Positions 1 to 12,100 of a stretch of DNA of 64,000 nt are shown here, piece after piece. The DNA lies in assembly GCA_013396655.1 (NCBI GenBank), contig WBMV01003298.1:900695-964694 (forward strand), in the 5' to 3' direction. Within the stretch, counting starts at the first letter, position 1, and every line of letters begins with the position of its first letter. Under the pieces are notes generated by a model that saw nothing but the letters and a program-made list of their open reading frames with translations, made no database searches and had not been told where the DNA came from. This stretch comes from Campylorhamphus procurvoides (taxonomy: Eukaryota; Chordata; Aves; Passeriformes; Dendrocolaptidae). Made by a program: the position numbers and the translations under genes.

Positions 1-1100
1 TACTGAAGGTTTCATAGAGAAAGGCATGAAGAGAAAATTTACTTTCAGGGGATATTCATGTTTTAGCTTGATTTAATTTTGGTGTAGAACAAAGGCCTTT
101 TCAAATCTTTCTTGGCAGATTGAGCTGAAGCTCAGCCCTTGGGTTTGGACTTTGCAAGATAACACAACCATTGCTGAACTGGGCAACTGCCAATCAACCA
201 AAGAAATAAATTATGAAAAATCAGTCAGATTTGAAGGAGCTTTTACACTTCATCAATTACCATTCTCTGTAAAAAAATATGGGTCCTAAACAATATCTGT
301 CATAGATATTCTGTCACTGGTTTTGCCTTGCTCCACATGGCATCACTTGTGATGATCCAATAGATTTTGCAGTGGTGTCAAAAAATGGTGACCTTTATAA
401 GAAGGAAGCCCAAATAGATCACAATTTAAGCTTTCTAGTTGACTTTACAAAGGCAAGTTCAAGATTTGCAGGTATCACTGTTTATAATGAGGTTAGTGAC
501 AACCTTCCAACAACATGCAGCTTATGACAGAGCTGGCATTTTCTTTTTTCAAAGGTTTGACAGAGGTATCTGCATTAAACTGTTGCCAAGTCTTCATCTG
601 TGGCATATATATAACTTTTAAATTACCTTCAGGGGTGATGACACCCTCCACATTACTTTTCTTCACACCATGAATTTCTGAAATAGCACACTGATTTTTA
701 AATAGAGCTTGGTGTAGTTGGGTGTTTCACAGTAGTATTGTTTTCATACCACTCAGAAGGGATTTAGATTTCCCCTTGTCTGAATTACACCAATGTATCT
801 GAAAATGGAATAGAAGGCTGGCAGAGTTTTCTGAAGAGTTTTACTCCAGGTGCTTGCAGAGTGACCCTTAAAGTCAAAAAGTGAATTGCCAATTGGGTGT
901 TTGACAAGCACCGTTTATCTCTTGTGCCTGATGATACGTGAGACATTACTTAAGAAAAAAGAATTGTAAATCTGAATGACCTGTGGGACACGGTCAGTGT
1001 AAACAAGCTGCAGCTTTCTTGCTGCAGGAGGAAATTAATCAAAACCAATAATTTGGGCACGATCTTTTGTATCTTGACAGATTATACATTCACACTCTTA
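1..1100 (+). other. Unassigned sequence with protein-like reading frames
   Basis: Not a confirmed gene. A forward frame without ATG is open from 116 to 289 and closes at a TAA at 290-292. It includes WVWTLQDNTTIAELGNCQS and ends KKYGS. It follows a pyrimidine-rich stretch ending in CAG at 118, which looks like a splice acceptor. A second forward frame, open from 306 to a TGA at 528-530, contains DLYKKEAQIDHNLSFLVDF. The composition is less biased to K, N, I and F than chance AT-rich translation usually is. I recognise no family, and the only nearby donor (GT at 269-270) is weak. It could be a decayed pseudogene or an exon of an unknown gene. Chance is the most likely explanation. Confidence 0.2.
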
Positions 1101-4100
1101 AGACAGACTGGTGGCTTTTTTGGTAGATTAGGAGGAAGCAAGCAGGGTTGCTGGGTTTACTTCTGTTTTTGCTATTGCAGTAATTTTTGAAGGATTGTTA
1201 TCTAGGATCTGTCTGAGTCTAATGATGCTTGGATTCACCAGCCCTTTCCCAGCATTTAATGAAGACAATCTATGAACTATATGGGAATCTATTAATCTAT
1301 ATGGGGACTGCATGAGTACTAAGGTTAAAACCAAAAATTTCTGATTAAAAAACTGGTTGGTTTTCTTTTCCCTCTCACTTAGGATGAGAACAAGAATGCA
1401 CATAAATATTCTGTAGTCTGTGGCCTAGAAATTCTTTATTGTGTAATTCTGAAATCTGATAATAGTTTATTCCCATACATATGGAGGACACTTGAAAAGA
1501 CAAGTATCAAGCAACAAGAAACAGCAGCTGCCCTTTTTTTTGGTAATGATTTAATGTGGAACATCCTAATTACTTCAGTACTATGATATAGTCTATATGT
1601 AATAATCCTACTTGTGAGTCACAGGAGCCCCTAAAAGCATAATAATTAAAATTCCATATGAAAAAGAAGTTAAATGTGTTAATTCTGAATCTGTGGGAAC
1701 TTCATATATTTTACTGAATTAAGAATTTTGGAGAACTTTCCACCTCCACCCCAGCCCCCACTGCCTTTCTTGGGTTTAGTAATGTTTCTGAGAAAAGATT
1801 CGCTTTCTCTCTGGCCTGGGTTTTATCCCCCCAGCCAGCCCAGCTTAGGCAGCACTGCCCTGGGCACTGAGGTTTTGAGCTCTCATGTCTGGTTTGGGTG
1901 TTTGTGATCAACAACTGAAAGGCAAATGTGGACTCTGCAAACCGAAGGAAAGAGCAGATGGTTTAAATAAGCCTTTAAATGCTAAAGTTTATTCATATGA
2001 TGTATACAGATTCAGGACATTAAACATGTTGATAGTCTCGTTCCAAAAAATCCCTTTGCTCATCTGTAAGGATTTGACAAGTATGTCAAATGCCAAGTTT
2101 GGAATATATATGTCATGCCTTTTTATACAGCTGCAAATAAGATATGCTGAATTACACTCTCCAAAATAAAGCCTGAGTAAGGTCTCTCAGCCTTAACCCT
2201 ACTTTTCTTTTCCTCCTGCAGTATGTGGCTGTAATAACTCATGGAGTTTATTCAGTCAGCATTTTAAATACTGTGTGTGTCCCCTTCCATCATTCATAAT
2301 ATGAGATGATGAAAAGCACTGTAACTAATTTTATGCAACACAATGAAATTAAAAGCTTTTGGTATTACTGTACTGCAGGTATAAATCTAACTAAATGTGG
2401 TGTTGGAGAGAGATGGACTATATAGGTAAGTGTTGGAATAATTTAAGGTTATTCTGCTTTTTCTATGGATGTCTGTTCTTGTTTCTTCACAAATACCATA
2501 AGTAATTGTGTGGTTAATAAAGTCTTTAAGTATCTGAGCTTGCAGTTTTCTACTGCCTTTATTCATTAGCTAAGAAAAAAGTAAAGCTAATGGAAAACAA
2601 TCCATTTCAGTGAAAGTGTAGATTTGCTTACCCATCATAGCAAAATGTTAATTTGTGTAATATTTTAGTGTCACATTAACTTATGTCAGGTACAGTATTT
2701 CAACTTATGCACTGATAAATTTCAGAGAAGTGGACAAAATATTAGATTTATTTTCTTATATTTTGGGTTTATCCATCAAATTCTAAATGACTTTTTCTAA
2801 TCTAGATATTAACCAAAATATTGCTGGAGGTTTGAAGGTCTGCTTTGTGCTTATACAGAAACATTTGCATGAGATAGGATTTAAATGTAGCGTTTCCCAC
2901 CTCCCTTATGCATTCTCATTTATGTACTCTGGTATTTACTTCTCCCAAATACAAACCTTGCCCCTTAACAGCAATGGTATTTCTACTGTTCATAATGTGA
3001 TACATGATATTCTCTCTGTTATTTCTTATTGCAATTCAAATGAATTTTCACTCAATTTTATAATATTTGACTTACTCTCCTTAGTTAATTTGTGCATGTA
3101 TCTTTCATTCAGTTTATCCTCTATAAGGTTTTTCTGCCACCAAGGACCTTGTGGAAGACATGAAGAAGACTTATTCATGAACAAGCTAAGGGCCTTCTCA
3201 CACTTAGTGTTTCCTAACAGAGAACAATGTCGATTTTCTCATTGTCTCATTATGTTGCCTCTTTCTTCTTGCAACTGCAGTTACTTAAAAGTGTGTGCCC
3301 ATAATCCCTCCAAGTTACCCTGAACTTTATTGCTCTCACTTTTTATTTACAACTATTTTCCCTACCCTTGACCAGCACTTGGTGTCATCATCAGTTACTC
3401 ACTGGCATCATGTTTCTTCAAGGTTGTTTAGCACTAAATGGAAATCTCTTCCTCAATTAGCTCTGTGATTTTCCCTTCCCAGCCTGCCTCCCTCCTTTCC
3501 CCGCCTTGTCTGCTCTTCTTAAGAGCACTCATGAGATATGGAGCATCAACTCATCTCCCAGCATGTGCTTTGGTGTGTTTTCTGCCTGCCTGGGAAGCCT
3601 GAGGACTGAGGTGGTCACAGAGCTTCTGGACCAGCATCAAGGGCCACAAAAAGGAGTAAGATGGGTGCTCAACACACAGCAACAGCTCAGAAACCTTTTG
3701 CAGGAGCCCTGAAATCCCAGCCTATGCCAGAAAGAAAATACCCTCTGGCTTCTTGACCCATAATTTCTATTCAGAGCTCCCTAAATTCAGCTGAGAATAA
3801 AGTTCTGTTTTGTTTATATGCCCAAGATGATTTTTTCTCTTTGATTTGAACATTAAAAAGTTTAGAGTCAGGGCTGATAGTTCTGCCTAAGCCTGTTCTC
3901 CAGCTGACAGGCACAGTGCAGTCTCTCTTCCACACTTCTGCACATACATGATTTTGTTATGCTGCTGCTGTTATTGCCAGACTTGGGTTTGTAGCCCTGT
4001 GTGCAGCAAAAGCGCTCATTTATCTTCCAGCACTTTCCTCTTTCCCTCTATTGCTCTATCACATTCCATTTCACCCAACATTTTCCCCTTTCTTATTGCT

Positions 4101-6090
4101 GGCAAGCAATTCATGTAGTTATGCATCTTTTCAATGAAGAAGTTTTCTGAGCAATTCCTTCTCTGCAACTGAAAACTTTAAAAACTTTCCTGATATTAAA
4201 TGCTCAGTCAAGTGCACAGTTATCTCTCTTGAGCTGTGCAAACAAAAAGGAACATTTTTTGGGGTAGAGAGTGAAGAGAAATTTCCTTTTAGTTTACTGG
4301 TTATTTCAGGACATGATGGATGCAAAATATAAGAAATCGTATTTTATTGAGAGAAAGTATTTTAATTGCAATTATCATTATAAGTCAGTGTTCTGAAAAG
4401 TGACTTATTTAGAGATGCAGAGCCATTGAGTGAGAACTCCGGGAAAAGTAGAGTAAAGCAGCTTGACAGAAAGTTGTAGCAAATTCTTTACCCTATTCTT
4501 CACCTTCATTTTGTGTTTCTGATTTTATTTTTATGCATCTGACATATATTTATTGTAGATGTTATTCAGTGAAGAAATAAAAGTTGCAAAGTAGTTGGTT
4601 TCCTTCCAACTATTTTGAGAGGGTGTCCTCTAGTCAGCTTCTGGAAAGACTCCCCAGACAGCATTATGTTTCTTAGTCAGCTTTGGCTCTCTGACCTCAA
4701 AAATCAAGATAATTCTTAGTATGTCATCACTATCAGATCTATAACTTTATAGGACAACTGAATGTCATTAATTTCCTACATTAATTTCACTGTTTGCTGT
4801 ATTTCACGGGAGTGTATTTCTCAAATCACTACCCATTTTAAGACTGTCAGTAGTATGTGTTGTCTAGAATGGATGAATAAATCTATTCTTACAACATTGT
4901 TAGGATCAGCCAAAGCTACCTGGCAGTATATTATTTCCTTGTGCTTTTAAGGGAAGAGACAGAATTCATGACCAAGGTCAGGAGAAAGAAAACAAGAGTG
5001 TGTCGTGCTTATTTGGGACCTACTGGGATAAGTGAATCCAGGGCAGTACTCGGCCTCTTGGCTTCTTTATAGGGAAACTGAACTTCCAGTACCTAAATCA
5101 CTAGTGATGAAAATTGTGATACAGTAGATACAACATTATCTTTTACCTTCACAGTCCTGAGTTTACCTTTGAGTGCCAATGATGTCATTTTGGGTCCATG
5201 ACCTGCCAAAAGTAAAAATGACTTTATCAGCCCATCAACACTGCTGGAAGTGCCTGACTGCCAATGTTTCTGATGCCAGGTTTGATGTTGAATAACAACA
5301 TTGTTCAGGTAAGAGCTATTTCCTTGAGGCTTAGTTATAGAAGTGTTTGGGACATGGTGGTTTCTGTATTAGCATTTTTGTAGTGAATACTCTTCATTGT
5401 AACTTATGCAATTTATCACTGCAGTTGACTTTTCCTTCTGCAATTCACTGTACAATCTAGAGCCAGAAGGAAAATGAAGCAGGTAAAATTTAACCCAAAT
5501 ATATTTAAAAATATTTATCTGCATAAATACTGCCATCTCATTCATCACTGATATGCTCTGACTACAGCAGGACCACGTATGACCCCTTTTATCTTTAAAT
5601 ATATTTCATTAATCAGTTTGCAGACTCTTTACAACAGTTCCATTTTATCTGGCCCTGTTAATTTATTTCCTACATCTAGATAATGGGCTGCCTAAGGAGG
5701 GGCTGTGTCTTCTCTCTATAGAGGAACTTCAGCTCTGCAGGATAACAAGATCCTTGTCCAAGGCCTAATCAACAGAAGATTCATAAGTGATAATTGTGCC
5801 AATGCACACAAGAAAGCAGAACGACTGAAAAGCCTATGTACCCTTTTTAGACACCAAGACAAAAGAATAAAAGCTTAGAGCTAAATATTTTCTGGCTATA
5901 AAGCCATGGCTTCAGAGTTCTGAAGTCAAAAGTGTGAGGATTTAGACTTGCCATATAGAAAAGTTAGCTTGATGTTTAGTGCTTGCATTTCTGTTTCTAA
6001 GGCCCAGGCCCCCCAGGATGCTGTCACTCCAAATCAAGTCAGTTATCTGTACATCAGTGCCTTGGCTGCTTCCTCAGGTTGGTCTCAGAT
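1101..6090. other. Unique AT-rich non-coding stretch
   Basis: No recognisable gene or repeat. The longest ATG frame in the window (178 codons, 2787-3323 +) lies here. The strand is pyrimidine-rich over much of it (for example 2890-3300), which removes TAA, TAG and TGA, and the product is a Phe/Leu/Ser-rich string without a domain. I treat it as a composition artefact. Short homopolymer runs are present, with no tandem array. Confidence 0.5.
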
Positions 6091-6091
6091 G

Positions 6092-6191
6092 TATAAAAGA
6101 GATTCAAGCTCCTGCTCTGCCCTTTGGTTCTCTGGTAGGCTGAGTGTGTATCCCTGGGATTGGCAAAGATCTGGAGTGTGTATTCTGCAAG
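6092..6191 (+). promoter_or_regulatory. Candidate TATA box followed by a strong splice donor
   Basis: TATAAAAG at 6092-6099 is followed about 90 bp downstream by AAG|GTAAGA, with the GT at 6192-6193, a near-consensus vertebrate 5' splice site. If transcription began about 25-30 bp after the TATA box, the first exon would be roughly 70 nt. There is no CpG island and no matching acceptor or coding exon that I can assign. TATA-like strings are common in AT-rich DNA, so this is only a candidate start of a non-coding transcript, or part of an unrecognised LTR. Confidence 0.15.
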
Positions 6192-9100
6192 GTAAGAACA
6201 TCACCAACACATTGCATATTTCAGCTCATGATTTATATTTTGATTGAAATATGTAGTGTGAAATCTATATTTTAGCAAAGTGTAGTTTTTTACTAGTAGG
6301 CAAATAATGAGGGCATGTGGGAATTCAGTGGTTTTACATGGATAACAAAAGACCAAAACCCCCCAGACTCTAACCTTGTTGGTCAATGGAATTCATACAT
6401 AAAGATAGGAATCACAGGTTGATATTTTAATTTATACCATGAAGTACTTTAACATTCATGCACTATATACATTGAAGTGTTTGTGGGTGGTCCTGGGTTA
6501 TTTTGTTTCATGTGAAGATGAGAATAAAGTGTGAATGAAGCAAATCACTGGTATTGCTCATAACATTCCAGGTCAGTCAGCCAGGCTGTTGTAACTTTGA
6601 AATAACAAGGAATTACCCTTGTAGTACTTGATCAGTGGACAGAGACCAGTTCCAAGCCTAAGCTCATAATTTTTTTTTTGTATTCCTGGAGTGTCTTGAG
6701 CTCAGAGCAAGATCAGAACTCCTTGCTTATAGCTCAGTTCAGGTTAGTTTATTTTCAGGAAGATGTTTGGTTTTTTTTCTGATCAGACCTTGAGACCCAC
6801 TGAATAATTCACCGTGATAATCCTGCCCATGATGCTCGTTTCACTCCTGGGTGAATGAAGCCTTTGGGAACAGAAAGGATAACTTTTTTAACAAAAAGAT
6901 ATTAATGAAATCTGAGAGGTACATCCAAGCACTAAGGTGGCACTTTATTTTTTTTTCCATAATAAAATATGGCTTTCCTTCAGAAGCAGCAGCTGTTTTT
7001 TGAATGACTAAAGATAACAACTTGCTAAAAAAGAGCCTTGCTTGATAGTCAATGGAAATGAATGCTTCTCATTTTAGTCTGGTCTGTAAAACACTGAACA
7101 AATAAAAATTCAGGAGCTTTCCAATGTACCTTACCTACACAGGGCCTGTGATTTTTTTTAAACAATCTCTCTATAGCTTTAATTTAGCTGAGGAAAATCC
7201 TCTGTCCTCCTATTTTACAGAGCAAGTGATGTCCACTAACTCCTGGTTGGACAGATTTCTGATTTAGCCTAAAGTTGTTTATAAAAGAAAAAACATTTCT
7301 TTCTTTGGCAAATTGGGACACAGGGAAAAGAGCTCTAGAAGACAGAAGCAGGACTTTGGATCTTCCCAATGATTAGCTGAGGATCAAAAGCACACAAAGC
7401 ACCATAAAAATCAATCCATCACTCTCACTGTAGAAGATTATGATGCTCTCTCACTTGGATGGTGCACAAAGCCCTCATGATTGACCTCTATATTAACAGT
7501 GGAAATGGGCCTTCATTTAGTTGAATGGAATCAGCAAAATGGTATCAAAGAGAACACTGAGCAAGATGAACCACCTGCCATCAACAAGTGTTTGGGGAAT
7601 TCAAACAATACTTTACAACAAGAGATAATTAATTATGACTTAATCAGGTATCTACTACACAGGTAGTTGAATGTGCATATATGGCACACAATTATTCTGT
7701 GAACAATCACTGAAATCCCCCTGTCAGTTACTTGAATTTTGTATCAATAGACATGTAAGAACTTTAAAACTATTTCTCTAAGTGAATTTGCAAGATTTTC
7801 AGGCAAGCATTATACCGACACCCCTGAAAGAAACATTTCAGATCTCTTACTGTTCACTGAATAAAAAAGTTGCTCTTGTTTTTGAAAGCATTTATCTAAC
7901 AGTTTTGTAGGTCTACAGGTAACATACATTGTACATAAGGACTGTCTTTATCTTACACCTTGAAAAATCTGAAATGCTAATTCTGGAGTAGTTTATTTCA
8001 TTCTGAGTTTGATACATCTTTAAAGTTTAATTTTCCTCTTTCAAGTCAGCTTTGGAAACATGTAGCTGCAGTTGCTTCAATACTTCACTAGGCATCCGAC
8101 TGAAAAGAGAAGGAACACAGATCTAAGAACACTAAACTAATGTTTGACACTTCCAATAGACGTGTGTAAAATCTAAAGAATGCACAGCAAAAGACCACTA
8201 TCACACTAAAGCAGGAACATAAAAATATACAAGTCTATCTGAGTTGTGTTGATAACTGAGCTTGAGGAATGTACATTATGTCAGGACCACTGACGGCTTT
8301 AACTAGACAGGAAAACGCAAGCACCTTTTCTCTGATAACAGCTGGTGCATTGATAGTCTTTACTGACCTTATCTGAAGAATAATAAATGCCTCAATTCCT
8401 CGGTTTGTCCTTATTACTTTTTTTGGTTGATTTTTATTTCCTTTGCCTTTTTAGTGTCAGATTCCTCAGATAATCAAGAAAAAAAATCCAACCTTTCGAC
8501 CTGCACTAAAGGGTTGACTGAGAAAACTAGCAGCAAGACACCTTCTAAGTGCTCTTGGTTTAACATATGGATTAAGAAAGGCCAGACATTTTATAAGGCC
8601 TTGTGAAGTGGTGACTCTGTTAGCGCCAAAGTCAAAGGGATGCAGAGGAGTTACCCCTGTCAGGGTGATACTCCACTGTCCAAAAAATGCCAAAGAAACT
8701 GATATATATAAATCCCAGGGTCATAAATCTGGACAGGTGAATATTCTTCCTTAATACCCCACCTCTAGCACACAGCTGAGGTGCTTCCCAGGCAGAGCAC
8801 ACTACTTTGTTCAGTTGCAAGCAGCAGGAGTGTTATACAGTAAACAAACCCTTGTAAATCCCAAGATAACATGAGAAATATAATGAACTAAGTAAATATG
8901 AGTGGTTGTCCTATCTATAGCAACTTCAAGTTGGGTGGACTGCTCAATTATTGATCAGGAAGAAAATCTCACAAAAAATGTCAGACCAAAAGACTTTTGC
9001 TTTTTCTAGTCCTAATGTGTTGAGGGTTTTAGGTCAAATTCCAAAGGACATTGTGGCAATCCTGCTGTCTCCAAGAGAGCCAAACACTTCCTGGTAATTT

Positions 9101-12100
9101 CAGTACGTTTACTACATACAGAATAGTTAAGGACTGGATATTCTCCACAGTAAGTACTTCTGATTTTTATTTTTTTAAAAAATTCATCTTCTCCAGTAAA
9201 TAAACTAAAATAATTTCATGTAATTTTAAAAATGTTACTTATTATTTAACATGATCCTTTGAATCAGTTGCATAAAGGCCCACAACATAAAACAAATACC
9301 GATAATAAAACACATCATAGGCATTGCGTGTTAGTCTAATTCAGTTTCTTTGTTTACAAAATAAACATCAACATAAATATTTAATGGAATAGCTGCAGTA
9401 AGAAAAAGGACAAACTGTTATTACTGTGAGAATGCTGAGCACAGTGGAAACTATCTTTTAAATTACAACTTTCTCTTAGCTTGAGCTAGAGCCTTTTTTC
9501 ATAAAGGAAAAAGTCATAGTACATTAATGGCAAATATCCATCAGGAAATAAGCCTAAAAGCAACTCAGAGAAGTATACTGCTCTGAGAAAGATGGCTTTG
9601 CATTTGTGCCATGTTTATAATAAGCTCAATACCAATATCTTGAAAATAGCAGTAAATATTTAACCAAAGGAATATTTCATACGATTGCGATAAATGTTTA
9701 ATACAATGTAACTTTGCAGTACTTCAAAAGCATATTGCTACAAATATTTACCTAGAATTTTAATTAAATACATGTATAATCCATGAAATAAACTACCTCA
9801 GCTTTGATTCAGCAAGCTGCTCTGCAGAAATGCAGAGGTTTCTCCTCCTGCAGCTGCTCTCTGTGTCACAGCCTAAGACTGTGTGTTTGCCCTGCCAGCC
9901 CTCGCCCTGGCTGCAGGTTCTTCAGGGTCAAGACTATCCCTCTTTTCTAACTACTCACAAATTCTCTTGGCAAAATCAGTCTGAGGTACCCAGTGACCTA
10001 CAGACTTAGCACTGTAACCTTTCCTAGCAATCCTTGGAGTTAGGTGATACCTCACGTTCCCACAGCCAACCAAAATGGGATCATAATTTTTTCAGGCTCA
10101 GGAGATGTCCTCCTTCTGGATCACTTCCAGTGTGCTGAATATCCAGCCTTCCTTTCCAAGGCTTCACTACTTGTGAAAGAAAATAAACATCCTTTCTTCT
10201 GCTGGGACAGGGGAAAATTTAATTCTGTTCCTGTACTGGAACATTGAATGCAGAGAAGGGCAACTACAAATACTGGTAGGCCAGTGTGGGGAGGAATTTC
10301 CAGCTGAAAATTACTATATGGCTTTGCCTGTAACACGTAGCAGGAGCAAGTAGCCTTTTGTGGTCTTCAGTAACATACAATTTCTGTGCACATTTTTAGT
10401 ACATCTTTGCATCCTAGGGTCACCCAAGCTCAACTGTTTTCCCCAGATTGCATAAGTTCCTAGAAGTCTTCAGTCAGCCTTGTATTTACTCATTTTGTCT
10501 GAAATGTCACTGTCTTTAAAACGATAGACGAGAGATTATATTCTTTCTGCAATCAGATTTCTTGTGACTCTAAAACACCTCTAAAAACTTCTGCAATACC
10601 TTCCAGAAGTGTGCTACTGCTGCAGGTCTGGAGAGAGATGCTATAGGGCACCACGCTATGTCACAGGGATAAGTGCAGCTTTGTTTAAAGGGAATTTTTA
10701 TTTGCTAGTTAAATCACTCTGTACCTGGACATCAGGACAATAAGAAAACAATTTTCATGACTGTTGCTTTAATGCTGTATTAGAAATGGGACCTGTATTT
10801 CTGGAAATAGTATGTTAACAAAGCAATGAACATTTCCTTCTTTTTGTAAGTCATAGTCCAGTAGTCTGTGATCTCTTTGACCTATATTAGAATGATTTCC
10901 AGTGTAAAAAGAATGGTTGTCTGGGAGATGGGAAGTGAGGAAAAATTAATCAGAGAAGAAATTATCTGCAGACTATTTGCCACTTTCTCTCTCGGAATCC
11001 ATAACTTCATTTCCTGATTCTGTTTTTGTGGAACTGGTTATAAAAACAAGTAAGGAAGCAAAACATTGATGCTTTATGTTTTCTTAAACTATAACTAAAC
11101 CCATTTTCTTTAAGTCCCCTTTCTCTTATATTAGTGTTTTCAAAACTTTATTACTCCTGCTCTTTTTAATGCTGAAGAGAAAAAGATGCTACGATTGGAC
11201 AGCTAAAAATACGTTTCATTTGACATGTCTATAGTGTTGTGACTATAATTTTTTCTACTAAATTACTGCTAGTCAGAGTAGAAATAGGCTCTCAGATGTA
11301 ATAGAATTGACATGTAAAATAGTAAAATCTTTCTGATACCATGAAAATACTGCAGAAGATTAGTAAAATTGGGCAAAGGTTATGATGAAAATAGTGAAGA
11401 TTGATAGAGCATCTTATTTTGCTGGATTCCTCATATAATATAATATACTGAATGATTGTTATCTAACCAGAGGCAGTCAGGACTGTGTACTGAGTCATGT
11501 AATTAATATATTTGAATGTCTGCAGAAGTTCACAAGTTGAGTAAACCTGCTCAGCCACCCCAGGAAGCTGCTTGGCCACTGGCACCCTTTGTTTGCACCG
11601 CAGAAATATCATGCTAGGGACCTTTAGTAACAATAATGTCCCAGATCCTGTAAGCAGTGATCATTTGAGCAATTCTCTATGACCTCACATAAGTGTGGCA
11701 TGGAGAGAAGAAAGGGTTCTCTTACAGTTTTATGAAGCTGCAGCTTTGCCCTGGTTTCGGTGGGGTTTGGATAAACCTTCAGAACTGCATATATGGAAAG
11801 TGTGGATTAGGTTACTCAGGCTCCTACTTGCTATCCTTTATAATCCACACTGAAAGATACCTTCCCCTCAAAGTTCCCTTCAAACTCATGGCTGTTTTAA
11901 GCACACCATCCTGAAAGGACCATCCTCTATAATAGCTTTTCAATTTGCACCATTCATTAGTTGCCCATTTGAAAAATTATCAGCTAATACATGCTACAAG
12001 TGAAGGCATTTCTGAAGCCATATTTTGATGGTGCTGAATGGGGAGCCCTTAAAAAAACTCACCTCTGTGTTGCTGGTTGCTGCTTGATGTGCTTAGAAAC

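Noticed and set aside
439..621. 60-codon frame containing YDRAGIFFF, resembling a DUF1349-type YDQAG motif
   Set aside because: The similarity covers only a few residues, and that family is not expected as an isolated fragment in bird DNA.
2787..3323. 178-codon forward frame as a possible gene
   Set aside because: The strand is pyrimidine-rich, which suppresses stop codons. The product is a Phe/Leu/Ser-rich string without domain, and no promoter or splice context is seen.
10236..10320. CR1-like words (GCAGAGAAGGGCAAC)
   Set aside because: Only a few words match, with no continuous alignment or CR1 tail, so it is too weak to call.
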